Positions 35,123 through 44,310 are shown, counted from the stretch's first letter. The stretch: 64,000 nucleotides of DNA from UBA7446 sp038143535 (GCA_038143535.1 JAYQMD010000001.1:1116001-1180000), one strand, 5' to 3'. Made by a program: numbers and translations. The notes: generated from the letters alone by a model not told the origin.

Positions 35123-36406
35123 TTATCTTTTATTCAATGGCACGAATGGTCTTTGGTTTTTCCCTACATATATCTGTCTTGGACGGCCAATAGGCTCTTT
35201 GTTTAGTCGCATTTCACGCCATTGAGCAATCCATCCGGGCAAACGTCCAAGTGCAAACATAACCGTAAAGGTTTCGGTTGAAATTCCCATTGCACGGTAT
35301 ATAATACCCGAGTAAAAATCAACATTTGGGTAAAGTTTGCGTTCTACAAAATAAGGGTCGCTTAAAGCAGCTTCCTCCAGTTTTTTAGCAATATCCAATA
35401 CAGGATCAACGATACCTAGGTCTTCAAGTACCTCATTGGCTGATTTTTTGATTATACGTGCACGTGGATCAAAGTTTTTATACACCCTATGTCCAAAGCC
35501 CATCAATCGGAAAGGATCGCTTTTGTCTTTGGCCTTGTTCATGTATTTATCAATATCTCCTCCGTCTTGGCGTATATCTTCGAGCATTTCAACAACAGCT
35601 TGGTTTGCACCCCCATGCAATGGGCCCCAAAGAGCCGATATACCAGCAGCTACAGATGCAAAAAGACCAGCGTGTGACGATCCAACAACACGTACTGTTG
35701 AAGTGGAGCAATTTTGTTCGTGTTCGGCGTGTAAAATTAAAAGCTTATTCAGCGCTTGATCTACAATAGGGTTGGCAACGTATTCTTTGTTGGGCTTACG
35801 AAACATCATACGTGCGATATTTTCAACGTAACCCAATGCATAGTCACCGTACTTAAGTGGAAGCCCCGATTTCTTTCTGTAAACCCAAGCAACCAATACG
35901 GGAAGTTTGCCCATGATACGGACAATTGCACGATATACCTGCTCTTCGTCTTCTATTTCTACCGTTTTAGGGTTAAACGCAGTGAGTCCGCTTGTTAGGG
36001 AAGAAAGAACGCCCATGGGATGCGCAGAGCTAGGAAAGCTTTCCAAAATTTTCTTTAAGTCTTCATCTATAAAGGACTCTTCTTTGATGTCAACCAAAAA
36101 CTTATCAAGTTGTTCTTGCGTTGGCAATTCTCCAAAAATTAGCAAATAAGCTACTTCCAAAAAATCGGCGTTGTTTGCTAAATCTTCAATATCATATCCA
36201 CGGTAGCGTAGCACACCTTTTTCGCCATCTAAAAAAGTGATGGCACTTTGGCAAGAACCGGTATTCTTAAAACCAGGGTCAAGGGTTATAAGGTTGGTAG
36301 CTGCACGCAGGGTTTTAATATCAATTCCTAGTTCGTTTTCTGTTCCCTCAACTAAAGGGAATTCAACCGACTTCCCGTCATAGGATAATTTTGCAAGTTT
36401 TGCCAT
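35123..36406 (-). CDS. gltA: citrate synthase
   Basis: A 427-residue type II citrate synthase, the entry enzyme of the TCA cycle (acetyl-CoA + oxaloacetate to citrate). The catalytic residues are His264 (GPLHGGANQ), His306 (GFGHRVYK) and Asp363 (NVDFYSG). The N-terminal extension, with VLRYRGYDIEDLA, is of the allosteric hexameric Gram-negative kind. It lies 30 bases after eno, with no clear promoter between them, and its stop is followed within four bases by the DDAH gene start, so an operon carA-eno-gltA-DDAH-ctlX is likely. Confidence 0.95.
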   Translation of the reverse strand: MAKLAKLSYDGKSVEFPLVEGTENELGIDIKTLRAATNLITLDPGFKNTGSCQSAITFLDGEKGVLRYRGYDIEDLANNADFLEVAYLLIFGELPTQEQLDKFLVDIKEESFIDEDLKKILESFPSSAHPMGVLSSLTSGLTAFNPKTVEIEDEEQVYRAIVRIMGKLPVLVAWVYRKKSGLPLKYGDYALGYVENIARMMFRKPNKEYVANPIVDQALNKLLILHAEHEQNCSTSTVRVVGSSHAGLFASVAAGISALWGPLHGGANQAVVEMLEDIRQDGGDIDKYMNKAKDKSDPFRLMGFGHRVYKNFDPRARIIKKSANEVLEDLGIVDPVLDIAKKLEEAALSDPYFVERKLYPNVDFYSGIIYRAMGISTETFTVMFALGRLPGWIAQWREMRLNKEPIGRPRQIYVGKNQRPFVPLNKR

Positions 36407-36436
36407 TTTTTAATTTCGATAATATAGTATATTAAA

Positions 36437-37729
36437 TTAAAACTTCACTTTAAAGGCTTTATCCTGTGGATAAAACGCGATTCTTCCTAACTCTTCTTCA
36501 ATACGCAACAACTGGTTGTATTTTGCCATACGGTCACTACGTGATAGCGAACCTGTTTTAATTTGACCCGTGTTTAGGGCGACGGCTAAATCCGCAATCG
36601 TGTTATCCTCTGTTTCACCAGAGCGGTGCGACATCACACAAGTATACCCTGCGTTTTGTGCCATTTGAACTGCCGCAATGGTTTCAGATAACGAACCAAT
36701 TTGGTTTACCTTAATCAAAATAGAGTTTGCAATATTTTCTTCAATACCACGACTCAAGCGGTTTACGTTGGTAACAAACAAATCATCCCCAACCAATTGA
36801 GCTTTATCGCCAATTTTTTCGGTCAAGTATTTCCACCCTTCCCAGTCGTTTTCGTCCATACCGTCTTCAATAGAAACAATAGGATATTTTTCAGCTAATG
36901 AGGCGAGGTAGTCAGCTTGCTCTTGAGAAGAACGCACTTTTCCGCTTTCGCCTTCAAATTTTGAATAGTCGTACTTACCGTCTACATAAAATTCAGCAGC
37001 GGCACAGTCCAATGCAATCATCACCTCTTCTGCTGGCTTGTAACCAGATTTCTCAATAGCCAATAAAATGGTATCCAATGCATCTTCGGTTCCGCCTAAT
37101 GTAGGTGCAAATCCTCCTTCGTCACCAACAGCCGTACTTAAATTTCTTCCTTTAAGTACTTTCTTAAGATTATGGAAGATTTCAGTTCCCATTTGCAGTG
37201 CATGTGAAAGCGAAACAGCCTTTACGGGCATGATCATAAATTCTTGAAATGCAATAGGCGCATCAGAGTGTGAACCCCCATTGATGATATTCATCATGGG
37301 TACTGGAAGGGTAATGGCACGCGTACCACCAATATAGCGGTATAGCGGAAGGCCCAATTCGTTTGCAGCTGCTTTAGCAACGGCTAGTGAAACGCCTAAA
37401 ATAGCATTTGCACCTAGCTTAGACTTGTTAGGTGAACCATCCAAGTCAATCATGATTTGGTCAATCTCCTCTTGCTCAAACACAGAAGCACCTAAGAGCT
37501 CGGGAGAAATGATTTGATTTACATTTTTAACTGCTTGTAGAACACCTTTACCCATATAGGCATCTCCTCCGTCGCGTAATTCAACGGCTTCGTGTTCTCC
37601 AGTTGACGCACCAGAAGGTACAGCCGCACGGCCCATGGCTCCCGTATCCGTGATTACATCAACCTCTACGGTTGGATTACCTCTGGAATCAAAGATTTGA
37701 CGTGCATGTACATTTAAAATGATACTCAT
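36437..37729 (-). CDS. eno: enolase
   Basis: A 430-residue enolase (2-phosphoglycerate to phosphoenolpyruvate). It begins with ILNVHARQIFDSRGNPTVEV and has the substrate loop SGASTGEHEA and the signature SHRSGETEDNTIADL near the C-terminus, all intact. Its ATG overlaps the carA stop (37726-37729, ATGA), so the two are translationally coupled. The pairing of a glycolytic gene with carA is unusual outside this lineage as far as I know. Confidence 0.96.
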   Translation of the reverse strand: MSIILNVHARQIFDSRGNPTVEVDVITDTGAMGRAAVPSGASTGEHEAVELRDGGDAYMGKGVLQAVKNVNQIISPELLGASVFEQEEIDQIMIDLDGSPNKSKLGANAILGVSLAVAKAAANELGLPLYRYIGGTRAITLPVPMMNIINGGSHSDAPIAFQEFMIMPVKAVSLSHALQMGTEIFHNLKKVLKGRNLSTAVGDEGGFAPTLGGTEDALDTILLAIEKSGYKPAEEVMIALDCAAAEFYVDGKYDYSKFEGESGKVRSSQEQADYLASLAEKYPIVSIEDGMDENDWEGWKYLTEKIGDKAQLVGDDLFVTNVNRLSRGIEENIANSILIKVNQIGSLSETIAAVQMAQNAGYTCVMSHRSGETEDNTIADLAVALNTGQIKTGSLSRSDRMAKYNQLLRIEEELGRIAFYPQDKAFKVKF

Positions 37730-38847
37730 GATGCTTGTTTTTTGTGGGTGTTGATTTGTGAAATAAATTGGTCAAATAAATACGATGAATCGTGGGGTCC
37801 AGGGCTAGCCTCTGGGTGATATTGCACAGAGAAGCAAGGCTTGCCTTCAATGCGGATACCTGCAACGGTGTCGTCGTTAAGATGCTTGTGTGTGATTACA
37901 ACATCCTTATGTGTTTCTGTTTCGGCTCTGTTGATAGCAAAACCGTGGTTTTGTGAGGTGATTTCGCCTTTGCCTGTCTCAATATTCAGGACAGGGTGGT
38001 TAATGCCACGGTGTCCGTTGCGCATTTTATAGGTTGAAATACCTTGAGAAAGCGCAATAATTTGATGTCCCAAACAAATGCCAAAAAGGGGAAGTCCTTT
38101 AGCAATGATCTCGGCCGCGATGGCTTGTGCATCATGTAAAGGTTCTGGATCACCCGGTCCATTGGACAAGAAGTAACCGTCAGGATTCCACTCACTCATG
38201 GTTTCAAAAGTGGTATCTAATGGAAAAACCTTGACATACACCCCTCTACTGGCGAGATTGCGCAAGATGTTTTTCTTGATACCCAAGTCCAAAGCCGCAA
38301 CCTTCAAAGGTGCAGCTGCATCACCCATAAAATAGGGTTCTTTTGTGGAAACTTTAGGTGCAAGTGCCAATCCTTTCATGGAAGGTACACCGGCAAGTTG
38401 TTTTTTTAATGCATCCAAGTCGTCCGTCTGCGTTGAGATTATGGCATTCATAGCACCGTTGTCACGGATGTAACTCACAAGAGCGCGCGTATCAACGTCA
38501 GAAATGGCAACTAGTTGTTGCTTTTCGAAAAAATCAAACAAAGAACTGTCTGCGGCTTCGCGTGAAAATCCAGTATTGAAGTTTTTACATATAAGCCCTG
38601 ATATCTGAATAGCATCAGATTCGGACTCGGCATTTAAAACGCCATAGTTTCCAATGTGTGCATTGGTAGTAACCATAAGCTGCCCATAATAGGATGGGTC
38701 TGTAAAAATCTCTTGATAGCCCGTCATGCCCGTGTTAAAGCACAACTCGCCAAAAGCTTGGCCTTCAATTCCAATGGATTTGCCGTGAAATACCGTTCCG
38801 TCTTCTAGCAAGATAAGTGCTTTACTACGAGAGAGGTATTGGCTCAT
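37726..38847 (-). CDS. carA: carbamoyl-phosphate synthase small (glutaminase) subunit
   Basis: A 373-residue CarA. The N-terminal small-subunit domain is followed by a class I glutaminase with nucleophile Cys258 (GICLGHQ) and the His344/Glu346 pair (QYHPEAS). It feeds ammonia to CarB for carbamoyl phosphate, used in pyrimidine and arginine synthesis; carB is not in this window. It starts right after the ribosomal terminator with its own -7 box, and its stop overlaps the start of eno. Confidence 0.95.
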   Translation of the reverse strand: MSQYLSRSKALILLEDGTVFHGKSIGIEGQAFGELCFNTGMTGYQEIFTDPSYYGQLMVTTNAHIGNYGVLNAESESDAIQISGLICKNFNTGFSREAADSSLFDFFEKQQLVAISDVDTRALVSYIRDNGAMNAIISTQTDDLDALKKQLAGVPSMKGLALAPKVSTKEPYFMGDAAAPLKVAALDLGIKKNILRNLASRGVYVKVFPLDTTFETMSEWNPDGYFLSNGPGDPEPLHDAQAIAAEIIAKGLPLFGICLGHQIIALSQGISTYKMRNGHRGINHPVLNIETGKGEITSQNHGFAINRAETETHKDVVITHKHLNDDTVAGIRIEGKPCFSVQYHPEASPGPHDSSYLFDQFISQINTHKKQAS

Positions 38848-38867
38848 TTTGGTTAAATGTATTTGTG

Positions 38868-38875
38868 CAAAATTA
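38868..38875 (-). promoter_or_regulatory. -7 box (TAATTTTG) of carA
   Basis: A perfect TAnnTTTG box on the reverse strand, 20 bases before the carA ATG at 38847 and just after the ribosomal-cluster terminator. No ideal -33 TTG is seen. Confidence 0.5.
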
Positions 38876-38912
38876 ACACAAAAAAAAGGATAAACCCACT
38901 GGTTTATCCTTT
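38876..38912 (-). terminator. terminator of the ribosomal supercluster
   Basis: The 12-base perfect arms AAAGGATAAACC and GGTTTATCCTTT enclose CACT. On the reverse strand the hairpin is followed by a T run. It lies between rplQ and carA and ends the long transcript. Confidence 0.88.
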
Positions 38913-38940
38913 GATTTATTAAAAGGCTATTAAAACCGTA

Positions 38941-39525
38941 TTATGCCTTGTTTTCTTCTTCTGAAGATGATGCCTCTTCAGCTTCTTCTGCAGTGGTTTC
39001 AGCAGCGGGTGCAGCTTCGGTAGCAGGTGCTTCAGTGGCGGCTTCAGGAGCAGCTTCTTCGGCTTCAGGCGCATCAGCAGCTACTTCTGCTACTTCAGCG
39101 GGAGCTGCTTTTTTAGCACCTCTACGTCTAGACTTTTTCTTCTTTGGCTTATCGGTCTGATATACTTCATTAAAGTCTACCAGCTCGATTAATGCCATAT
39201 CAGCATTGTCTCCTAGCCTGTTTCCAAGTTTGATGATACGGGTGTAACCACCTGGGCGATTGCCAACCTTCTCAGAAACAGTACGAAACAATTCAGTTAC
39301 GGCATACTTATTACGCAAAGCGCTAAAAACAACACGGCGGTTGTGTGTGGTGTCTTCTTTTGAACGCGTAACAAGCGGCTCAACAAACTGCTTCAAGGCT
39401 TTGGCCTTGGCTACTGTCGTATTGATACGTTTGTGCTCAATTAGCGAAGATGCCATATTGGCAAGCATCGCTTTTCTGTGGGTATTTGTACGCCCCAAGT
39501 GGGCAACTTTCTTTCCGTGTCTCAT
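38941..39525 (-). CDS. rplQ: ribosomal protein bL17 with acidic/Ala-rich tail
   Basis: A 194-residue bL17. The first ~117 residues are the conserved core (MRHGKKVAHLGRTNTHRKA at the start, PGGYTRIIKLGNRLGDNADM later). A basic stretch (KPKKKKSRRRGAKK) then leads to a low-complexity tail rich in Ala and Glu (from about residue 145). Such tails are common in Bacteroidota bL17 and are not seen in E. coli, whose bL17 ends near residue 127. It is the last gene of the ribosomal cluster. Confidence 0.95.
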   Translation of the reverse strand: MRHGKKVAHLGRTNTHRKAMLANMASSLIEHKRINTTVAKAKALKQFVEPLVTRSKEDTTHNRRVVFSALRNKYAVTELFRTVSEKVGNRPGGYTRIIKLGNRLGDNADMALIELVDFNEVYQTDKPKKKKSRRRGAKKAAPAEVAEVAADAPEAEEAAPEAATEAPATEAAPAAETTAEEAEEASSSEEENKA

Positions 39526-39545
39526 AATGAATAGCTATTGCGACA

Positions 39546-40538
39546 TTAGTCTTTATCCAGTTTGTATTTAGCCAAGTCCATTCCAAAGTTAAGGCCCTTG
39601 GCAACTACCAATTCCTCAAGTTCAGTAAGTGATTTTTTACCGAAGTTTCTAAACTTCATCAAATCGCTTTTGTTAAAGGAAACCAAATCGCCAAGTGTGT
39701 CTACTTCAGCTGCTTTTAGGCAGTTCAATGCACGAACAGACAAATCCATATCGATAAGTTTTGTCTTAAGCAGTTGACGCATGTGTAATGACTCTTCGTC
39801 ATAGGTTTCTGTTTCAGCAATTTCATCGGCCTCTAGTGTTATGCGCTCATCAGAGAACAGCATAAAGTGATGAATCAATGTCTTTGCAGCTTTAGTCAAT
39901 GCATCTTTTGGATGAATAGAACCGTCTGTTATGATTTCGAAAATCAACTTTTCGTAGTCTGTTTTTTGCTCTACACGGAAGTTTTCAATCGTGTATTTCA
40001 CGTTTTTTATCGGCGTGTAAATCGAGTCAATAGCAATAGTTCCAATAGGCGCAGTTGCTTTTTTGTTTTCTTCTGCAGGAACGTAACCACGTCCTTTTTC
40101 AATGGTAAACTCAAAGTTAAGCTGAACGCTTTCGTCCATATTACATAAAACCAATTCTGGGTTAAGTACTTGGAAACCAGAGATAAACTTCTGTAAATCA
40201 CCAGCTGTCAGTTGCTTTTGCCCTGATATAGCTACACTAACTGATTCGCTATCAACAGAGTCGATTTGTTGTTTGAAACGAACTTGCTTAAAGTTCAAAA
40301 TCATTTCTGTTACGTCTTCCACTACACCAGGGAGCGTTGAGAATTCGTGATCAACCTTGTCGATGCGAACAGAAGTGATAGCGAAACCTTCGAGAGATGC
40401 AAGCATCACACGACGTAGTGCATTTCCAACCGTTAGCCCATACCCAGGCTCTAGTGGACGAAATTCGAATTTACCTTGGAATTCGTCTGAATCAATCATG
40501 ATTACCTTATCTGGTTTTTGAAAATTAAATAGTGCCAT
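39546..40538 (-). CDS. rpoA: RNA polymerase alpha subunit
   Basis: A 330-residue alpha subunit. The N-terminal dimerisation domain (FQGKFEFRPLEPGYGLTVGN and LRRVMLASLEGFAI) precedes a flexible linker, and the C-terminal helix-hairpin-helix domain (LSVRALNCLKAAEVDTLGDL) ends the protein. I chose the ATG at 40538 (MALFNFQKP), four bases after the rpsD stop; a longer frame from 40565 overlaps rpsD. It assembles the polymerase that must recognise the TAnnTTTG promoters seen here. Confidence 0.96.
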   Translation of the reverse strand: MALFNFQKPDKVIMIDSDEFQGKFEFRPLEPGYGLTVGNALRRVMLASLEGFAITSVRIDKVDHEFSTLPGVVEDVTEMILNFKQVRFKQQIDSVDSESVSVAISGQKQLTAGDLQKFISGFQVLNPELVLCNMDESVQLNFEFTIEKGRGYVPAEENKKATAPIGTIAIDSIYTPIKNVKYTIENFRVEQKTDYEKLIFEIITDGSIHPKDALTKAAKTLIHHFMLFSDERITLEADEIAETETYDEESLHMRQLLKTKLIDMDLSVRALNCLKAAEVDTLGDLVSFNKSDLMKFRNFGKKSLTELEELVVAKGLNFGMDLAKYKLDKD

Positions 40539-40542
40539 AGGA

Positions 40543-41148
40543 TTATTTTGAATACAATTCGACAATTAGTTGCTCCTTTATGTTTTCTGTGATTTGCTCA
40601 CGGGTAGGAACTGAAACCAGTGTGCCTTCAAGCGTTGCATCGTTCCATGACAACCACTCTAAATCGTGACTGGCAACAGAAAGAGAACGCTCTATTACTT
40701 CAAGCGATTTGGATTTTTCACGAACGCCAATCACATCACCAACTTTTACGTGACACGAAGGAATGTTCATGATTTCTCCATTTAAAGTTATGTGGCGGTG
40801 ACCCACAAGTTGGCGGGCAGCGCTTCTAGTTGGTGCAATACCTAAACGGTATACCAAGTTATCTAAGCGTGACTCACAAAGTTGAAGCAACACTTCACCC
40901 GTTACGTCCTTACTAGCATTAGCTTTAAGAAAAAGATTGCGAAACTGACGCTCTAAAATACCATAGGTAAATTTTGCTTTTTGCTTTTCCATTAATTGGA
41001 TTGCATATTCCGATTTTTTGGGTCTACGTCGGTTATTTCCGTGCTGTCCAGGAGGGTAATTACGCTTTTCGAACGACTTGTCTTCGCCGAATATAGCTTC
41101 GCCAAACTTTCGGGCGATTTTTGTCTTAGGACCAGTATATCTTGCCAT
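40543..41148 (-). CDS. rpsD: ribosomal protein uS4
   Basis: A 201-residue uS4. It opens with ARYTGPKTKIARKFGEAIFG and continues NYPPGQHG, with the S4 RNA-binding fold at RLDNLVYRLGIAPTRSAARQ. No zinc-binding cysteine set is seen in the N-terminus, so this is the zinc-free form. uS4 is an assembly initiator of the small subunit and can act as a translational repressor of its operon. Confidence 0.96.
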   Translation of the reverse strand: MARYTGPKTKIARKFGEAIFGEDKSFEKRNYPPGQHGNNRRRPKKSEYAIQLMEKQKAKFTYGILERQFRNLFLKANASKDVTGEVLLQLCESRLDNLVYRLGIAPTRSAARQLVGHRHITLNGEIMNIPSCHVKVGDVIGVREKSKSLEVIERSLSVASHDLEWLSWNDATLEGTLVSVPTREQITENIKEQLIVELYSK

Positions 41149-41204
41149 ATTATTAAAATTAAGTGCTGGGAATTAAGGTCAATCCTTCGCCAGCGGGGTT
41201 AGTA

Positions 41205-41588
41205 TTAAACTCTACGTCTTTTTGGTGGACGACATCCGTTGTGCGGTATAGGCGTCACGTCAACTATTTCGGTGACTTCAATGCCGCCATTGTGAAGGGT
41301 TCTGATCGCTGACTCGCGTCCATTACCGGGTCCCTTTACAAATACTTTTACCTTTCTAAGGCCTGCTTCCTGAGCTACTTTAGCAGCATCTTCAGCTGCA
41401 AGTTGTGCAGCATAAGGTGTGTTTTTCTTTGAGCCTCTAAAGCCCATCTTACCTGCGGAAGACCATGAAATCACCTCGCCTTTGTTGTTGGTTAGGGATA
41501 CAATGATATTATTAAACGATGCGTTAATGTGGGCTTCGCCAAAGGCTTCCACCACAACTTTACGCTTTTTTGAACTTGATTTTGCCAT
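41205..41588 (-). CDS. rpsK: ribosomal protein uS11
   Basis: A 127-residue uS11 of the platform of the small subunit. It has the conserved core AHINASFNNIIVSLTNNKG and the end GCRPPKRRRV. The gap to rpsD (56 bases) is the largest in the alpha part of the cluster and shows no clear promoter box. Confidence 0.96.
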   Translation of the reverse strand: MAKSSSKKRKVVVEAFGEAHINASFNNIIVSLTNNKGEVISWSSAGKMGFRGSKKNTPYAAQLAAEDAAKVAQEAGLRKVKVFVKGPGNGRESAIRTLHNGGIEVTEIVDVTPIPHNGCRPPKRRRV

Positions 41589-41600
41589 ATGTTGACTACT

Positions 41601-41975
41601 TTATTTAGTTACTTTCTTTTTGTTAGCAACTGTCTTGCGTTTTCCTTTACGTGTTCTCGAGTTATTCTTAGTGCGTTGACCACGAAGTGGTAAACCGACA
41701 CGGTGACGAATACCTCTAAAAGAACCAATGTCCATCAATCGCTTAATGTTCAATTGGGTTTCCGAGCGAAGTTCACCTTCAATCTTAAATGAAGCAACAG
41801 CATCACGGATACGACCAATTTCGTCGTCATTCCATTCGTTTACTTTTTTGCTTTCGTCAACACCAGCAATAGCCAAAATTTCTTTAGCACGGCTGCGTCC
41901 AATCCCATATATATAGGTTAGCGAAATAACGCCTCTTTTTTGTTTAGGAATATCTACTCCAGAAATTCTAGCCAT
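41601..41975 (-). CDS. rpsM: ribosomal protein uS13
   Basis: A 124-residue uS13, complete, with ARISGVDIPKQKRGVISLTY and the C-terminal basic tail GQRTKNNSRTRKGKRKTV. It contacts the A and P sites at the head of the small subunit. The start codon follows rpmJ by two bases. Confidence 0.96.
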   Translation of the reverse strand: MARISGVDIPKQKRGVISLTYIYGIGRSRAKEILAIAGVDESKKVNEWNDDEIGRIRDAVASFKIEGELRSETQLNIKRLMDIGSFRGIRHRVGLPLRGQRTKNNSRTRKGKRKTVANKKKVTK

Positions 41976-41977
41976 AA

Positions 41978-42094
41978 TTATCCTTGTCTTTGTTTAAACC
42001 TAGGGTTCTTTTTGTTAATTACGTATAAGCGTCCATTGCGACGTACTATCTTGCAGTCGGCGCTTCTTTTTTTGAGTGATGCTCTTACTTTCAT
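41978..42094 (-). CDS. rpmJ: ribosomal protein bL36 (zinc-free form)
   Basis: A 38-residue protein between infA and rpsM. It begins MKVRASLKKRSADCKIVRRN and ends KNPRFKQRQG. Only one cysteine (Cys14) is present, so the CxxC...H zinc site of the C+ form is absent. The distances to infA (three bases) and rpsM (two bases) show it is part of the same operon. Confidence 0.93.
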   Translation of the reverse strand: MKVRASLKKRSADCKIVRRNGRLYVINKKNPRFKQRQG

Positions 42095-42097
42095 ATC

Positions 42098-42313
42098 TTA
42101 ATATCTAAATGTGATGCGTGCCTTTGTTAAATCATAAGGCGACATCTCTAACTTTACTTTATCACCAGGAAGGAGCTTTATATAGTGCATGCGCATCTTT
42201 CCAGAGATATGTGCCGTTACCACGTGGCCGTTTTCCAACTCCACGCGAAACATCGCGTTGGAAAGCGCCTCAATGATTTGACCATCTTGTTCTATAGCTG
42301 CTTGCTTTGCCAT
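42098..42313 (-). CDS. infA: translation initiation factor IF-1
   Basis: A 71-residue S1-like OB-fold protein, with EALSNAMFRVELENGHVV and HISGKMRMHYIKLLPGDKV. It occupies the A site during initiation. The gene sits between secY and rpmJ as usual in Bacteroidota; its start overlaps the secY stop by one base. Confidence 0.96.
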   Translation of the reverse strand: MAKQAAIEQDGQIIEALSNAMFRVELENGHVVTAHISGKMRMHYIKLLPGDKVKLEMSPYDLTKARITFRY

Positions 42314-43671
42314 TAGTTTCCTGCTGTTTTATTTCGTTTTCTACCTGTTTTCATTAAGCCATCATAATGACGGTTCAACAAATACGCATTGATTTGCTGA
42401 ATGGTATCAATCGCCACACCTACCATAATAAGAAGAGAAGTTCCTCCGTAGAATAACGCCCATCCTTGTTGCATTCCAAACAAGTGGTACACCACTGCTG
42501 GTAACACTGCCACGGCTGCCAAAAACAGCGAGCCTGGAAAGGTAATTTGTGACATAATTCGATCTAAGAAGTCTGCCGTTTCTGTACCTGGACGAACACC
42601 AGGAACAAAACCTCCACTTCGCTTTAAGTCATCAGCCATCTTGTTGGTCGGAACCGTAATAGCTGTATAGAAATAGGTAAATACAATAATCAAGACGGCA
42701 AACAATATGTTGTACCAAAGTCCGAATATATCTGAAAAAGAAGCTTGTAACCATTGTCCTATACCACTATCAGAACCCAAAAGGCTTCCCATTGATGAAG
42801 GGACAAACATCAATGCTTGTGCAAATATGATAGGCATTACACCAGAAGCGTTTAACTTAAGTGGTATGTACTGACGTGCTCCAATTTGGTTTTTGTCAAT
42901 GCCGCCAGAAGCAGTTCTACGTGCATACTGTACAGGGATCTGACGTACCGCCATTACCAATAGGATACAAATGGCATTTATTCCAATCCATACCATGGTT
43001 TCTATTACGATAACAATAGGACCTCCGTTGTTTTCGGTAACTCTTGAAATAAATTCTTGTGCAAAAGACATGGGTAATGTAGCTACAATACCTACAGTGA
43101 TCAATAGTGAAATACCGTTTCCAATACCTTTGTCGGTTATCTTCTCACCCAGCCACATCGCAAAGATGGTTCCGGTAACAAGTATGATAACAGAAGGGAC
43201 CATAAAACCAAGGCCTTTTCCAAGTACAAAAGCAGACTCAGGAACACCAAGTGCGCCTAGCGAGTATAAATAAGCAGGCGCTTGGAAAACACAAATACCA
43301 ATTGTTAACCATCGTGTGATTTGATTGATTCTACGGCGACCGCTTTCACCTTCTTTTTGGAGTTTTTGCAGATAAGGAACAGCAATTCCCATGAGCTGTA
43401 CAACAATAGAAGCAGAAATATAAGGCATGATACCCAACGCAAAAACAGATGCATTGGCAAAGGCACCGCCTGTAAACATGTTTAACACCCCAAGCAGTCC
43501 ACCTCCACTGGTTTTGCTAGTTAATTGAGAAAGTTGAACAGGGTCAATTCCAGGCAATACTATCTGAGCACCGATACGGTAAACTACAAGAAATCCAAGG
43601 GTAATCAAGATACGGTTCTTGAGTTCCTCTATTTTCCAAATATTCGCTAAGACCTCTATTAATCTTTTCAT
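42313..43671 (-). CDS. secY: preprotein translocase subunit SecY
   Basis: A 452-residue channel protein with ten membrane segments. It starts with a short cytoplasmic region (residues 1-18), has the plug-region sequence LGVLNMFTGGAFANASVFALGIMPYISAS in two pieces, and the cytoplasmic loops with RKNRR-type basics. It forms the SecYEG translocon for exported and membrane proteins, including, in this window, the proteorhodopsin and proteases. The length is normal. Confidence 0.96.
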   Translation of the reverse strand: MKRLIEVLANIWKIEELKNRILITLGFLVVYRIGAQIVLPGIDPVQLSQLTSKTSGGGLLGVLNMFTGGAFANASVFALGIMPYISASIVVQLMGIAVPYLQKLQKEGESGRRRINQITRWLTIGICVFQAPAYLYSLGALGVPESAFVLGKGLGFMVPSVIILVTGTIFAMWLGEKITDKGIGNGISLLITVGIVATLPMSFAQEFISRVTENNGGPIVIVIETMVWIGINAICILLVMAVRQIPVQYARRTASGGIDKNQIGARQYIPLKLNASGVMPIIFAQALMFVPSSMGSLLGSDSGIGQWLQASFSDIFGLWYNILFAVLIIVFTYFYTAITVPTNKMADDLKRSGGFVPGVRPGTETADFLDRIMSQITFPGSLFLAAVAVLPAVVYHLFGMQQGWALFYGGTSLLIMVGVAIDTIQQINAYLLNRHYDGLMKTGRKRNKTAGN

Positions 43672-43674
43672 TTA

Positions 43675-44127
43675 TTAAATAGTAATGGCTTCTCCTCCAG
43701 CTGCTTCTATAGCTGCCTTTGCAGTTGCAGTAAATTTGTGGGCGCTCACTTTGAGCTTGGCAGATAATGAACCACGACCTAAAATTTTAATCAAATCGTT
43801 TTTGCTAACCAAACGCAATTGGATCATTATTTCTTGGTCAACCTTCGTTTTGATTTTTTTAGCATCGGCTAATTCTTGGAGTTTGTCTAAGTTAATACCT
43901 GCATATTCTTTTCTGTTGATGTTGGTAAAACCAAACTTAGGCACACGGCGCTGTAGGGGCATTTGTCCTCCTTCAAAACCAATTTTCTTGGAATAACCAG
44001 AACGAGATTTCGCTCCTTTGTGACCACGTGAAGCGGTACCACCAGTACCAGAACCTTGACCTCTACCTAGACGTTTACTTGCGCCTTTAACCGAACCTTT
44101 AGCAGGCCTTAAATTTCCTAATTCCAT
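43675..44127 (-). CDS. rplO: ribosomal protein uL15
   Basis: A 150-residue uL15. The glycine-rich, basic N-terminus (LGRGQGSGTGGTASRGHKG) threads into 23S rRNA, and the C-terminal globular domain ends with AAIEAAGGEAITI. It starts two bases after rpmD and ends three bases before secY, the standard spc order. Confidence 0.96.
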   Translation of the reverse strand: MELGNLRPAKGSVKGASKRLGRGQGSGTGGTASRGHKGAKSRSGYSKKIGFEGGQMPLQRRVPKFGFTNINRKEYAGINLDKLQELADAKKIKTKVDQEIMIQLRLVSKNDLIKILGRGSLSAKLKVSAHKFTATAKAAIEAAGGEAITI

Positions 44128-44128
44128 A

Positions 44129-44308
44129 TTAAACGTTTTGGACAGTTACCAAATGTTTTATTTTATTAACCATACCCATGATGGTGGATGTATCTTCATG
44201 TTCAACAACCTGACCAATCTTTTTTAAACCAAGAGCAGCAAGTGTGCGTTTCTGATCCTCAGGACGCTTAATGTTGCTCTTTACTTGTGTAACTTTAATC
44301 TTTGCCAT
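44129..44308 (-). CDS. rpmD: ribosomal protein uL30
   Basis: A 59-residue uL30 starting at the ATG at 44308, one base after the rpsE stop. It reads MAKIKVTQVKSNIKRPEDQK at the N-terminus, continues TLAALGLKKIGQVVEHED and ends VTVQNV, all as expected. Confidence 0.93.
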   Translation of the reverse strand: MAKIKVTQVKSNIKRPEDQKRTLAALGLKKIGQVVEHEDTSTIMGMVNKIKHLVTVQNV

Positions 44309-44310
44309 GC

